A stretch of DNA of 64,000 nt from Nocardia jiangxiensis NBRC 101359 (GCF_000308615.1 NZ_BAGB01000047.1:62001-126000), one strand, 5' to 3'; counted from the stretch's first letter, positions 24,419-33,656 are shown. Translations and numbers: made by a program. The notes: generated from the sequence alone by a model not told the origin.

Positions 24419-25903
24419 ATGGCGACTGCCGTCGAGATCGAGCCCGCCGACAGTGACCCCACTGTCGAGAACGGAAGCCCGGTCGGCAAGCTGGCCGCGC
24501 GCATCGCGCACCGTATCGAGGAGACGGTGATCCGCCGTGGCTGGCCGGTCGGTGAATCTCTCGGCTCGGAGGTGGGCCTGCGCGAACACTTCGGCGTGAG
24601 CCGCTCGGTCCTGCGCGAGGCGGTCCGCCTGGTTGAACATCACCAGGTCGCCCGAATGCGGCGCGGCCCCAACGGGGGCCTGTTCGTCTGCGCACCCGAT
24701 GCGGGTCCGGCCACCCGCGCGATGGTCATCTACCTGGAATACGTCGGCACCAGCGTCACCGATCTGCTCCAGGCCCGGCTGCTGCTCGAGCCGATCGCCG
24801 CGGGCCTGGCCGCGGACCGGATCACCGAGGAGGGCATCCGCACACTGCGCGCCATCCTCGACGACGAGATCGAGCATCGGGACGATCCGGGCGGCTGGTC
24901 ACACGACCCACTGCATCCGATCCTCGGCGAGCTGTCCGGAAATCCGGTGCTGCAGTTGTTCATCGACGTGCTCACCCGCCTGACCACCCGGTACGCGCAC
25001 ACCTCCCGCAGGATCTCCAAGGCGGAAGTGGCCGAGTCCAAAGAGGTTTCGCACCGGGCGCACACCGAGATCGTCGACGCGGTGATCGCGGGCGACGGCG
25101 CGCGCGCCCAGACCGCGCTGATCGGCCATCTGGAAACGGTGGCCGATTGGACCGAGAAGCATCGGGTGCGGAACCGCACGCGGATCTCCGGCGCGGTCAT
25201 CGAGCCCGAGATCGTGGAGGGTCCGGGAGCCAAACTCGCCGAGGTGGTGGCCGGGCGGATCCACGACGACATCGCCTCGCGCGGCTGGCAGGTGGGCACG
25301 GTCCTGGGTTCGGAGGCCGATATGCTGGCCCGCTACGGAGTCAGCCGCGCGGTACTGCGAGAAGCCGTGCGGCTCTTGGAATATCACTCCGTCGCCCGGA
25401 TGCGCCGCGGCCCCGGCGGCGGGCTCATCGTCGCCGAACCCGAACCCCAGGCCACCGTCGACACCATGGCGCTGTTCCTCGAATTCCAGGGCGTGACGGC
25501 CGAGGATCTGCGCATCGCCCGCAGCACCGTCGAACTCGGCATCGTCGAGGAGGTGACCGCCCGGTACGCCCGCGGGGAGACCGAGATCGCCGAGCGGCTC
25601 CACACGGCCGCGCGGTGGCCCACCGAGGGCCCCGAGGACGATCCGCGCAAGGCCGACCGCTTCCACACCGAACTGGCGGCCCTCGCCGGAAATCCGGTGC
25701 TGTCACTGTTTCTCGCGATCATCACCGAGCTGTTCCGCAGGCACGCCTCGGGCCATGATCAACCGCTGCCCGGGGCGCAGGCCGCCGATGACGTCGAACA
25801 TGTCCACGGCCTGATCCTGGACGCGATTCTGCAGGGCGACACCGGAATCGCCCGGCACCGGATGCGCCGTCACCTCGACGCGCTCATACCGTGGTGGCAC
25901 TGA
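24419..25903 (+). CDS. Tandem-duplicated GntR/FadR (FCD) regulator
   Basis: This 494-residue regulator is two GntR-FCD regulators fused head to tail. Winged-helix 1 (about residues 24-90) contains LREHFGVSRSVLREAVRLVE; winged-helix 2 (about 255-325) contains LARYGVSRAVLREAVRLLE. Both are followed by near-identical VARMRRGP-GG segments and an all-helical FCD ligand domain. It starts at ATG 24419 with GAGGAG upstream. A single chain with two DNA-binding heads can bind a palindrome as a pseudo-dimer. It sits in the middle of the beta-oxidation genes and is the best local candidate to read the recurrent GAGT(G/A)(T/C)ACT boxes; that link is inference. Confidence 0.88.
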   Translation: MATAVEIEPADSDPTVENGSPVGKLAARIAHRIEETVIRRGWPVGESLGSEVGLREHFGVSRSVLREAVRLVEHHQVARMRRGPNGGLFVCAPDAGPATRAMVIYLEYVGTSVTDLLQARLLLEPIAAGLAADRITEEGIRTLRAILDDEIEHRDDPGGWSHDPLHPILGELSGNPVLQLFIDVLTRLTTRYAHTSRRISKAEVAESKEVSHRAHTEIVDAVIAGDGARAQTALIGHLETVADWTEKHRVRNRTRISGAVIEPEIVEGPGAKLAEVVAGRIHDDIASRGWQVGTVLGSEADMLARYGVSRAVLREAVRLLEYHSVARMRRGPGGGLIVAEPEPQATVDTMALFLEFQGVTAEDLRIARSTVELGIVEEVTARYARGETEIAERLHTAARWPTEGPEDDPRKADRFHTELAALAGNPVLSLFLAIITELFRRHASGHDQPLPGAQAADDVEHVHGLILDAILQGDTGIARHRMRRHLDALIPWWH

Positions 25904-25904
25904 A

Positions 25905-26246
25905 CGAACCCGCGGGGACACCGAACCGGTGCCCCCACAAGGGGTCACACGCCGAATCGCGCCAACGCACGCGCCACCCCACCATGCCCCCGGATCCGGT
26001 GCCGACGACACGAAATCGCCCGGCACTGAACGCAATCGCCCCAGGCCGATACCGAGCAAACCCCATGGGCGACCGAACCGTCGTCCCCGCAACCAGCTCA
26101 CATGCTGAACCACGCCTGTTCACGCACGACCACGTCGTCCGGATCCGGTGCCGGCGGCACGGCATCACCCGGCACCGGACACGCTCATACCGTGGATGCA
26201 CCACGCAGACCCGTGGTGGCACCGAACCGGTGCCACCACGACAGGC
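25905..26246. repeat. Threefold decayed repeat of convergent gene ends
   Basis: TCACACGC-type units begin near 25951, 26101 and 26248 (offsets about 150 and 147). The third is the true 3' end of the dehydratase gene. The others repeat it as CACGACCAC-GTC-GGATCCGGTGCCGGCGGCAC with substitutions. GACACGCTCATACCGTGG at 26179 repeats the last codons of the GntR gene (25882). The convergent gap was thus tandemly duplicated with both gene ends and then decayed. Confidence 0.75.
26215..26237. terminator. Bidirectional terminator between GntR and dehydratase genes
   Basis: GGTGGCACCG, AAC loop, CGGTGCCACC: a perfect ten-base stem between convergent genes. A decayed relative is seen at about 25892-25935 within the repeat. 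Confidence 0.65.
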
Positions 26247-27494
26247 TCACACGCTGAACTGCGCCAATTCGTGCGCGACCATGCCGTCCAGATCCGGCGC
26301 GGGCGGCGCGGGCAGGTCCACCGCACGCTCGCGGGTCGGCAGCAGGACGACCGCGGTGCCGGGGGTGGTGACCTCGCCGCGCTGATTCTCGCAGCGCACC
26401 TCGAGGTGGATCTCGTTGCGGCCGTCCACCTTTCGCTTGTCCGCCACGGTGCCGCGCACCCAGGTCGCATCGCCCAGGTAGTTGAACTTGCGGTGTTCGC
26501 AGCGCAGTTTCCACAGCCAGCCGTGATCGCCGACCCAGTCGGTGAGCAGGTGCACCAGCCAGGTTTCGCGCATACCGCCGTAATCGTAGGGATTCGGCAG
26601 GCCGAGTTCGCGGGCCCGCTCGGGCTCCCAGTGCAGGCGCTGCACGGTGTCCGGGATGTTCATCGGGTTGGGCGGGTACAGGCCCGGCGCCTTGCGGCGA
26701 ATACTCGCGGCGATCTTGAACGCGCCGGGCGGAGTGAGTTGCATACCCCAGCCCAGATGCCAGACCACCACGTCGGTGGTGGTCAGCGGGCCTTTCACCT
26801 TGGGCTGCAACACTTCTCCGATTTCCACGTCCTCCCAGTACCGCGGTTCGCCGCCGCGCCGGGTCTCCGCGGCGTAGGCGGCGTCGAATTCGGCGAGCTG
26901 CTCGGGCGTGTAGGGCTCCTGGACGAGGGTCTCCTTGGCGCGCTTCTTCGAGGTGTGCCGTTCGGCGTTGATCCAGGTGCCCCGCCGCAGCGCGTGCATC
27001 TCACCGCGGCCGTTGGCGTACAGGTAGTCCTGGGTGACGTGCGCGGTGCGTCCACCGAAACTGCTGGGCTTGAGCTGCACACCCACCTGGGCCTGCAGCA
27101 CCCGGCAGCGGTCACCGAGCCGAAGTGGTTGCCACCATTCGTATTCCATGACCGCCTGGTAGGAGCCCAGGCCCGCGAACGGGTCGCCCTTGAACAGCGC
27201 CTTGGTCTGCGCGTCGGGCGCGGGCGCGGCATCCTCGCCCATCGTGTAGAGGAATGTCGGCGGCGCGATCAGCGAACCCCACCGAGTGCTCGCCGCGTAC
27301 TCCGAATCGCAGTACAGCGGATTGTCGTCACCGTAGCCGAAGGCGAAGTGCCGCACGCCATCCCAGGTCACCTCGTAGTTGTGCGGCGGATTGCGTTGCG
27401 GCTTGGGAATACCGAGGCGGCGGCGGGAGCGCTCGACCGCCTCGTCGGTCAGCACGCCGAACTGCTCGCCGGACTTGTTCTCGGTGCTCGTCAT
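26247..27494 (-). CDS. Double-hotdog MaoC/FAS1-like dehydratase
   Basis: This 415-residue protein has two hotdog modules. The N-terminal one (about residues 20-185) is FAS1-like, with FGYGDDNPLYCDSEYA at residues 52-67 resembling the R-hydratase GD-NPLH motif but with Tyr in place of His. The C-terminal one (about 210-400) has PLTTTDVVVWHLGWGMQ and YDYGGMRETWLVHLL. Relatives in actinobacteria act as enoyl-CoA hydratases in sterol or bulky acyl-CoA breakdown. It is 22 bases downstream of the acyl-CoA ligase gene, so they form one operon. Loss of the usual His suggests an altered or structural N-terminal half. Confidence 0.8.
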   Translation of the reverse strand: MTSTENKSGEQFGVLTDEAVERSRRRLGIPKPQRNPPHNYEVTWDGVRHFAFGYGDDNPLYCDSEYAASTRWGSLIAPPTFLYTMGEDAAPAPDAQTKALFKGDPFAGLGSYQAVMEYEWWQPLRLGDRCRVLQAQVGVQLKPSSFGGRTAHVTQDYLYANGRGEMHALRRGTWINAERHTSKKRAKETLVQEPYTPEQLAEFDAAYAAETRRGGEPRYWEDVEIGEVLQPKVKGPLTTTDVVVWHLGWGMQLTPPGAFKIAASIRRKAPGLYPPNPMNIPDTVQRLHWEPERARELGLPNPYDYGGMRETWLVHLLTDWVGDHGWLWKLRCEHRKFNYLGDATWVRGTVADKRKVDGRNEIHLEVRCENQRGEVTTPGTAVVLLPTRERAVDLPAPPAPDLDGMVAHELAQFSV

Positions 27495-27515
27495 CGATGA
27501 ATTCTCCTCGGTCGC

Positions 27516-29012
27516 TCAGGCTTTGGTGGGTTCGGCGAGGCGGGCGCGCACGATATCCAGCAGATCCACCCGGCTCACCTTGCTGGACGGGGTGCGCGGC
27601 AACTCGTCCAGCACGAGAATGTGCGCCGGTACCTCGTAGGGCAGCAGGTGCTCGCGGCACAGCGCGATCAGCTCGGCCACCGCGGGCGGGGTGCTGCCCG
27701 GCTCGGCCTCGACCGCCGCCACGGGCACCTGTCCGAGCCGAGTGTCCGGCAGCCCGGCCACCGCGGCCTCGCGCACAGCCGCATGCGTTTCCAGGACCCG
27801 TTTGACGGTATCGGGTTGCACCTTGAAACCGCCGCGAATGATGGTGTCGTCGGCACGTCCATCGATCCAGACGAAACCGTCGGCATCGATCCGGGCCAGA
27901 TCGCTGGTCCGGACCCAGATCGTGTCGCCCTGCGCGGTCTGCGCGGTGCGGACCTCGAGCCGGCCGCTCTCCCCGATGGGCAGCTCGGCCCCGTCCTCAC
28001 CGGTGACCCGCAACTCCACGCCCGCGAACGCGCGTCCGGTGCTGCCGGCCTTGGTATCCCACCACTTCTCGTGCAGCGGCAGCGTCCATCCGGCCACCGC
28101 GCCCGCGAATTCGGTTGCCCCGTAGGTCATCAGGACCGGGATGCCGTAACTGCGGAAGAATCTATCCGCGAGTTCCTTCGGGCACGGCGCGGTACCGGAG
28201 GTGACGACCTGCAGGCTCGCCAGGCGCTCGGCGGGCACCTCGGCGTCCAGCACCGTGCGGATGGCGGCGGGCACCAGGCTCACCGCCCGCAGCTGGTGCC
28301 GTTCCACCACGCGAACCCACTGTTCCAGAACGAATTTCGGCATCAGGATCATCCGGCGTCCGGTGGCCAGGCAGGCCAGCGCCCGCCACAGGCCACCGAT
28401 GTGCACCATCGGCGCGGAGACCAGTGACGCCGATCGCGAGAGCAGGCGATCACCCTTCGGCAGCTGCCCACCGGAGGCGAGCGCCTGATCGAGTTGCTCG
28501 ACCCGCAGGTGTATCCGCTTGGGCGCACCGGTGGTACCGGAGGTCAGCATCTCCACGGCCACACCGGGATTGGTCGAGCTCTCGGCCGGAACCGTGCCGC
28601 CCGCGGTGTGCACCGATCCGTCGAGATCCAGTCGCAGCGCCAGGCCCGAGGCAGTTACGGCATCGAGCACACCCGCACGCGAGAGCACCTCGCCACCGGA
28701 GATGACGACGGGCAGCTCACAACGGGCGATATCGGCGGCCAGCCGCGCGGCGGGCTGCAGCGGGCTCAGCATCACCACGCAACGCCCGGATGCGATCAGC
28801 GCGGCCACGGCCGCGACATGCTCGGGCCGGTTCTCCAGCACGACGCCCACGCGCGCATCCTCGCCCAGACCGGCGGCCTGCAAATCCCGCGCGACGGCCG
28901 CCGCGGTGGCCTGCACACTTCCCCAGGTCCACCAGACTTCCTCATGCTCGATCGCCTCGGCAGCGGCGGGCGCCTCGGCCAGCAGCCGGGACAGGCGGTC
29001 GCGAATTCCCAC
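27516..29012 (-). CDS. AMP-forming acyl-CoA synthetase
   Basis: This 498-residue ANL-superfamily ligase activates a carboxylic acid with ATP and CoA. The phosphate loop is MLTSGTTGAPKR at residues 155-166, the A5 motif is MTYGATEFAG, the hinge region is DGRADDTIIRGGFKV, and the C-terminal catalytic Lys is about K478 in TPSSK. I chose GTG 29012 (AGG eight bases upstream, and sequence homologous to family N-termini from there). It would feed the acid produced by ring opening, or taken up, into the CoA pathway. The downstream gene is the double-hotdog dehydratase. Confidence 0.9.
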   Translation of the reverse strand: MGIRDRLSRLLAEAPAAAEAIEHEEVWWTWGSVQATAAAVARDLQAAGLGEDARVGVVLENRPEHVAAVAALIASGRCVVMLSPLQPAARLAADIARCELPVVISGGEVLSRAGVLDAVTASGLALRLDLDGSVHTAGGTVPAESSTNPGVAVEMLTSGTTGAPKRIHLRVEQLDQALASGGQLPKGDRLLSRSASLVSAPMVHIGGLWRALACLATGRRMILMPKFVLEQWVRVVERHQLRAVSLVPAAIRTVLDAEVPAERLASLQVVTSGTAPCPKELADRFFRSYGIPVLMTYGATEFAGAVAGWTLPLHEKWWDTKAGSTGRAFAGVELRVTGEDGAELPIGESGRLEVRTAQTAQGDTIWVRTSDLARIDADGFVWIDGRADDTIIRGGFKVQPDTVKRVLETHAAVREAAVAGLPDTRLGQVPVAAVEAEPGSTPPAVAELIALCREHLLPYEVPAHILVLDELPRTPSSKVSRVDLLDIVRARLAEPTKA

Positions 29013-29114
29013 GTGATCAGCCTTTCGCCAGAGCCGAGCAGTGCCCGGCATGAAACGTTCGCCGTGGTGTCCGGCTCCGAGCTCGCCGAGTACCACCACC
29101 GCACCTATGAGTAC

Positions 29115-29131
29115 ATAGAGTACACTGATTT
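29115..29131. promoter_or_regulatory. GAGT box upstream of the acyl-CoA ligase
   Basis: ATAGAGTACACTGATTT, about 105 bases upstream of the ligase GTG. Confidence 0.4.
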
Positions 29132-29201
29132 AAGTCAGACAATCGGTGATTATGCCAACATAACCGCCGAGAGGACGCCTCGTCGGCCTGAAAGCGTACA
29201 G

Positions 29202-29220
29202 TTGAGGGCACTTTTTGATA
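29202..29220. promoter_or_regulatory. Second GAGT-type box upstream of the acyl-CoA ligase
   Basis: TTGAGGGCACTTTTTGATA closely matches the element at 15058. Confidence 0.4.
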
Positions 29221-29686
29221 GACCCGGGAGTGACCGCCCGAATACGCTGAAACCCCGTCGAACGTGTGGGGCGAACACAATTGACGTGTGCGGCTCTGAC
29301 CGCCTGCACCGGATTCACGTGCCGTGCACCGGATCGGGCCGCGCACGACACCGGCGGCGGCGCGCGTCCGAACGAGGCATCCAGCGAACGCCGGAAACTC
29401 GCTCCTCGGCATCCGGATACAAGGAACTCGCTGCCCGCTACCGCGTCGATCAATGACCGGAAACGGTAGCCGGTGGGCACGTGCGGAGGTATCCCGGTCG
29501 CCGAGCGAGCGACCGAGTATCCCCGATGATCAGAGGCCCGCGATTGCAGCACCGGCGACGACGTCCGAGTCCTGGCAGCCCCAGTGAGCCCGGTTGGCGC
29601 CGTTGCTGTTCCGAGGAGGCCGAGCCGGGGTCCACCTTCGCGCACTGTCCGCCGGCGACACTGATGGCCTGATCCGGCACAGCGCC

Positions 29687-30955
29687 CTATTGTGCGGGCG
29701 TGTCCCGGACCAGCGGCAGCGACGGTTCCTCGGCGAGTCGCTTGATGGCGTATTGCAGGGAAGTGCCGTTCCCCCAACCGGTGTAGTAGGCCAGCAGCAG
29801 ATTCAGTTCGTAGAGTTGGTCGGTGGTGAGTTCACCGTTCTCCGTGGCTCCGCGGAGCTGGATCTCGAGCAGATCCGTGCGGCCGAGCATGGCCGTCGCG
29901 CCCAGCACCAGCAGCCGGCGATCGCGGACGGTCAGATGCGGCCGGCTCCAGATATCCGCGAACAGGTGCCCGACGGTCTCATCGGTCAGGGGCCGGTCGG
30001 TGCCCGCGTCGACGAGTTCGCCGAAACCCTTGCCGTACACGCGATCCAGCATGGCGCGGCCACGCTCGGTCGTATCCGTGGGCAGCGGCTCCGGTAGCCG
30101 GTAGGCGAAGACGTCTTCCATCACCGGGCGCACCACATCGGTGATCGGGACGTGAATTCCCGTCGCGCCGGCGAATTCCTGTGCGGCGGCGAGATCCTTC
30201 TGCGCGAGCGCGTCGATGTACTCCGGCTGGCCTTCCGGCGGTTGTTCACCGGCGACGATCTTGCGGAACCACATGAACGGCTCGGTACCACCGTCGGTGC
30301 TGCGCTCGAGGACCTCGAGCAACCGGTCCGGCGCGACACCGCCCGCCGCGAGGATCGTGTGCGCCTCGCGCACCACCGCCCAACTCGCGTAGGTGAGCAT
30401 GTTGCGGGCCAGCTTGGTCACCATCCCCGCGCCCGCCGGACCGCAGTGCACCACCACCCGGGCGAAATCCTCGAGCACCGGCCGGGCCCGCGCCACGGCG
30501 TCGTCCGGGCCGCCCACCATCACCACCAGGCCGTTGTCCGCCGCCGCGCCACCGCCGGTCACCGCCGCATCCAGCAGCGTCACGCCGCGCTCGGCACACA
30601 GGGCGGCCAGCCGGTGAAAACTCGCCAGCGAGATCGTGGACAGCAGCGCGACGGTCAACCCGTCCCGGGCCGCGCCGAGGATGCCGTCCGGGCCGATCAG
30701 CACGGATTCGGCCTGCTCGGCATCGACCACCGCGATCAATACGACATCGCTGGCCCGCGCGACGTCGGCCGGGGTGGCGACCTGTGTGGGAACGCCCGGC
30801 AGCCGATCGGAGATCCCGGTCCGGGCATCCTGGACGACCGGCACCCGGCCGCTGCGCGCGAGGCTGATCGCGACGCCGCCGCCGATGGTGCCCAGTCCGA
30901 TCACACCGGCCCGCAGGTCCGCTCCGGTAGCCGTTTCGACGATGCCTGCACTCAT
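29687..30955 (-). CDS. 3-hydroxyisobutyrate dehydrogenase-like/CMD fusion protein
   Basis: This 422-residue protein is a two-domain fusion. Residues 1 to about 290 are a beta-hydroxyacid dehydrogenase: nucleotide motif GVIGLGTIGGG at 17-27, DAAVTGGG substrate loop, and GMVTKLARNM with the catalytic Lys. Residues about 297-422 are a carboxymuconolactone-decarboxylase/AhpD-like helical domain. The same two domains occur as separate adjacent genes at 53537 and 53925, in the opposite order. AAGGAAGG precedes the ATG at 30955. The fusion implies that the two activities work on successive intermediates. It is downstream of an acyl-CoA dehydrogenase gene. Confidence 0.87.
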   Translation of the reverse strand: MSAGIVETATGADLRAGVIGLGTIGGGVAISLARSGRVPVVQDARTGISDRLPGVPTQVATPADVARASDVVLIAVVDAEQAESVLIGPDGILGAARDGLTVALLSTISLASFHRLAALCAERGVTLLDAAVTGGGAAADNGLVVMVGGPDDAVARARPVLEDFARVVVHCGPAGAGMVTKLARNMLTYASWAVVREAHTILAAGGVAPDRLLEVLERSTDGGTEPFMWFRKIVAGEQPPEGQPEYIDALAQKDLAAAQEFAGATGIHVPITDVVRPVMEDVFAYRLPEPLPTDTTERGRAMLDRVYGKGFGELVDAGTDRPLTDETVGHLFADIWSRPHLTVRDRRLLVLGATAMLGRTDLLEIQLRGATENGELTTDQLYELNLLLAYYTGWGNGTSLQYAIKRLAEEPSLPLVRDTPAQ

Positions 30956-31075
30956 GTGCTGCACCTTCCTTCTGCATTTCGAGGTTGTCGGACCGTCCGG
31001 TACCGACACATGTTGCCGTGCCTCAACGGCACGGCGAGATCAGTCCGGGCATGCCGATGTGCTCGGCTCGCTCCG

Positions 31076-32194
31076 TCAGATTCCGGTCAGATCCGCCAGG
31101 CGGGAACGATGCAGCGCGGGACCGCCGAACAGCTGCTCCGCGGACTTCGCGCGCTTGAGATACAGGTGCGCGTCGTGCTCCCAGGTGTACCCGATGCCGC
31201 CGTGAATCTGGATGTTCTCCTTGGCCGCGCGGGTGAAGGCGGCCGAACCGCAGGCGGCGGCCAGCGCCGCGGCGACCGGGAGTTCGGACCGGTCCCCCGC
31301 CGCCACCGCCGCGGCGTGATAGGTCGCCGATCGCGCGGCCTCGAGTTCGAGCAGCAGATCCGCGCACTTGTGCTTGATCGCCTGGAACGACCCGATCGGC
31401 CGGTCGAACTGCACCCGGATCTTCGCGTATTCGACCGCGGCGTCCAGACATGCCTGTGTCCCGCCGACCTGCTCGGCGGCCAGCGCCACCACGGCCAGGT
31501 CCAGTACGGTCCGCAGGTAGCCGGAGGCATCCGAGCCGGTCGGGCCGACCGGTTCCGCGGGGACGTCGTCGAGATCGATCCGGGCCAATCGCCTTGTCGC
31601 GTCGAGGGTTTCCAGGCGCGTCCGGGTGAGTCCGCGCGCATCCCCCGGCACCGCGAACAGTGCCGGTCCCCCCTCGGTCCGCGCGACGACCAGCAGCAGA
31701 TCGGCCGAGTGGCCGTCGATGACGAACATCTTGGTGCCAGAGAGAACCCAGTCCGCGCCCTGCGCCGTGGCCACGGTCGCGACATCCTCCAGCCGCCACG
31801 ATCCGCTCTCCTCGGCCACGGCCAGCGTCGCGGTGAGCGCACCCTCGGCGATCGAGGGCAGCCAACGCGCCTGCGCCGCTTGGTCATTCGAGGCGAGCAG
31901 AGCTTGTCCGGCGAGTGCGACCGTGGCGAAGTAGGGCGAGGGAAGCAGCGCCCGGCCCATTTCCTCCAGCACGATCCCGAGTTCGACCGGGCCGCCACCG
32001 AAACCGCCGAACTCCTCCGGCAGGGCAAGGCCGTGCACGCCCAGTTCGGTGGCCATCCGCCGCCACAGCTCGGGGTCGTAGCCCTGCTCGGACTCCATCC
32101 ATCGGCGCACCGACTCGCTCGGCGAGCGCTCGGCCAGGAAACGCCGGATCGTCGCGCGGAGTTCTTCCTGCTCGGGGGTGAATACCAGAGTCAC
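31076..32194 (-). CDS. Acyl-CoA dehydrogenase (FadE-like, short form)
   Basis: This 372-residue acyl-CoA dehydrogenase begins MTLVFTPEQEELRATIRRFL. It has VRVQFDRPIGSFQAIKHKCAD-like sequence in its C-terminal helical domain and ends with a GGIGYTWEHDAHLYLKRAKS helix. Such sequences belong to the actinobacterial FadE group that often assembles as heterotetramers from two different subunits. A similar protein is encoded at 37561, so these could pair. It is followed by the dehydrogenase/CMD fusion gene 120 bases away. Confidence 0.88.
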   Translation of the reverse strand: MTLVFTPEQEELRATIRRFLAERSPSESVRRWMESEQGYDPELWRRMATELGVHGLALPEEFGGFGGGPVELGIVLEEMGRALLPSPYFATVALAGQALLASNDQAAQARWLPSIAEGALTATLAVAEESGSWRLEDVATVATAQGADWVLSGTKMFVIDGHSADLLLVVARTEGGPALFAVPGDARGLTRTRLETLDATRRLARIDLDDVPAEPVGPTGSDASGYLRTVLDLAVVALAAEQVGGTQACLDAAVEYAKIRVQFDRPIGSFQAIKHKCADLLLELEAARSATYHAAAVAAGDRSELPVAAALAAACGSAAFTRAAKENIQIHGGIGYTWEHDAHLYLKRAKSAEQLFGGPALHRSRLADLTGI

Positions 32195-32230
32195 GCGCGC
32201 ACACCCTTTCGCGGTCTGTGCATCCGAACT

Positions 32231-32245
32231 CTCCTCTCAGCGGCG
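32231..32245. promoter_or_regulatory. Very weak IclR-type box
   Basis: CTCCTCTCAGCGGCG matches TTCCGCTSAGCGGAA at 11 of 15 positions, 37 bases upstream of the acyl-CoA dehydrogenase ATG at 32194. Confidence 0.2.
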
Positions 32246-32387
32246 GTGTGGTCGAAGGCGGCCGATCGGCAAGGCGGGATCGTTCCGCGTAAGGCTCACC
32301 CGAATGCGCCCGATCGGCGGAGTCCAGCGGCGGGGCCGCGGGAACCTCCGGCGTCGGTCCGGACCCGACGCTATCCGACAGGTCCTC

Positions 32388-32463
32388 AAAAGAGTAGTCG
32401 TTATGTCCACATAGTGGAAGATTGGACGCCCAGAGATCCCAATACAGGGTACTTTTCTATATC
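32388..32463. promoter_or_regulatory. Two GAGT-type boxes between divergent genes
   Basis: AAAAGAGTAGTCG (32388-32400) and CAGGGTACTTTTCTATATC (32445-32463) occupy the divergent gap 32195-32505, which otherwise shows no gene. Confidence 0.4.
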
Positions 32464-32505
32464 AATTCGTTGATTCGCGTTCTCGCGCAGTGTTGGGGAG
32501 CAGGT

Positions 32506-33528
32506 ATGACCGAGGGGCCGCGCACGGCGGTACTGCCACGGATCGCACGCGTCGATCCCGCCGATGTGACCCGGCGCGCGGGCGCGGCGATCGGGCGCGA
32601 GGTACGCGAACTCGAACAACGGCCCGCGGACGGTTCCAGCCTCACCTACACCGCCGTCACCCATACCGGGGTCCGCCTGATGATCAAGGTGGCCCCGCCC
32701 GGACTGCCGCCGAACCGCAATCGAGATGTCCTGCGGCAGGCCCGATTACTCGATGCCCTCGGGGAGGTGACCGGCGTGGCAGTACCGGAATTGTTCGGCT
32801 CCGATGCGGGCACGCCACCGCACGCTCCCCCGCTGGTGGTCATGTCGCACACCGACGGCGAACGCTATGAACCCCGCCACACCCGGCCCCGGATCCGCCC
32901 CGCCGCGGCCGATATCTGGTCCCGGGCCATCGCCGCGGCCCAGATGCTCGCCGCCCTGCACACACCCGCCCCCGGGGACTTGGGCATCGACGAAGCGCCC
33001 ATCACGCTCGCGGCCGAGATCGAACGCTGGCACCGGGCGTTCACCGCCCGCCCGCTCGACCGGGCCGCCGCACAGGCCGAACGCGAATGCCGGGAGCTGC
33101 TCGCCGCCACGATCCCGGAGCCACTACCGCCCGCAATCCTGCACGGCGACTGGCGATTGGGCGCGATGCAGTGCGGCGGCCCGGAGATCCATGCCGTAAC
33201 CGATTGGGAGACTTGGCATATCGGCGATCCGCGACTGGATCTGGCGTGGCTGCGGCTGATGTCCGACCCCGCCCACCCCTTCGCCATCGCTCCCGCCGCG
33301 CCCACCCTCGACCCCCTGGAACTCCTGGCCGTCTACGAGTACGCCCGCGGCGACGAGGTGGCACGGCAGGACTGGTTCGACGCCCTCGCCCGATACAAGC
33401 ACGCCGCACTGTCCGCACTCCAGGTCGACAACGCCGATCGCCGCCACCGGACCAGCGGACGCACCGGCCGTATCCGCGACGGGATCCCGATCCTGCTCAC
33501 CGCCGCACTCGCCCATCTCGCTGACTGA
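32506..33528 (+). CDS. Aminoglycoside-phosphotransferase-fold protein
   Basis: This 340-residue protein has the APH/choline-kinase fold. The ATP-lobe Lys is in LMIKVAPPG near residue 65, the Brenner-type motif is ILHGDWRLGAMQ near residue 208 (the usual Asn is replaced), and the metal Asp is in VTDWETWHIGDPRLDLAW. In actinobacteria such proteins sit in acyl-CoA dehydrogenase/sterol gene clusters (FadE36-like neighbourhoods) rather than conferring drug resistance, so a kinase acting on a catabolic hydroxylated intermediate is more likely. It is preceded by a GAGT-type box. The substrate is unknown. Confidence 0.83.
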   Translation: MTEGPRTAVLPRIARVDPADVTRRAGAAIGREVRELEQRPADGSSLTYTAVTHTGVRLMIKVAPPGLPPNRNRDVLRQARLLDALGEVTGVAVPELFGSDAGTPPHAPPLVVMSHTDGERYEPRHTRPRIRPAAADIWSRAIAAAQMLAALHTPAPGDLGIDEAPITLAAEIERWHRAFTARPLDRAAAQAERECRELLAATIPEPLPPAILHGDWRLGAMQCGGPEIHAVTDWETWHIGDPRLDLAWLRLMSDPAHPFAIAPAAPTLDPLELLAVYEYARGDEVARQDWFDALARYKHAALSALQVDNADRRHRTSGRTGRIRDGIPILLTAALAHLAD

Positions 33529-33600
33529 GCACACGATCCGGGCCGATTCAACCGGCGGCCACAGTCATCGCCACCTGGGTCAATGTGGCGTCGAATCGGA

Positions 33601-33615
33601 GAAGAGTGTACGAAA
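33601..33615 (+). promoter_or_regulatory. GAGT-type box before the enoyl-CoA hydratase
   Basis: GAAGAGTGTACGAAA, 42 bases upstream of ATG 33657. Confidence 0.35.
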
Positions 33616-33656
33616 CAGGCGGATCGACGCGAATCGCTCGCTGTACGCTGATGCGA

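Larger units (their letters stand above)
29013..29686. other. Gene-free gap upstream of the acyl-CoA ligase
   Basis: About 670 bases hold two GAGT-type boxes (29115 and 29202) and AT-rich promoter-like sequence near 29105-29220. Short frames from 29240 to 29680 on either strand show no family resemblance and have poor starts. I see no further feature. Confidence 0.6.

Noticed and set aside
30989..30999. CGGACCGTCCG palindrome before the dehydrogenase/CMD fusion as a third TetR site
   Set aside because: The arms are separated by one base instead of six, so it does not match the CCGGAC-N6-GTCCGG operator.
32506..33528. Aminoglycoside resistance determinant
   Set aside because: The fold matches but the HGD motif lacks the usual Asn and the gene lies among acyl-CoA genes, so a catabolic kinase is more likely.
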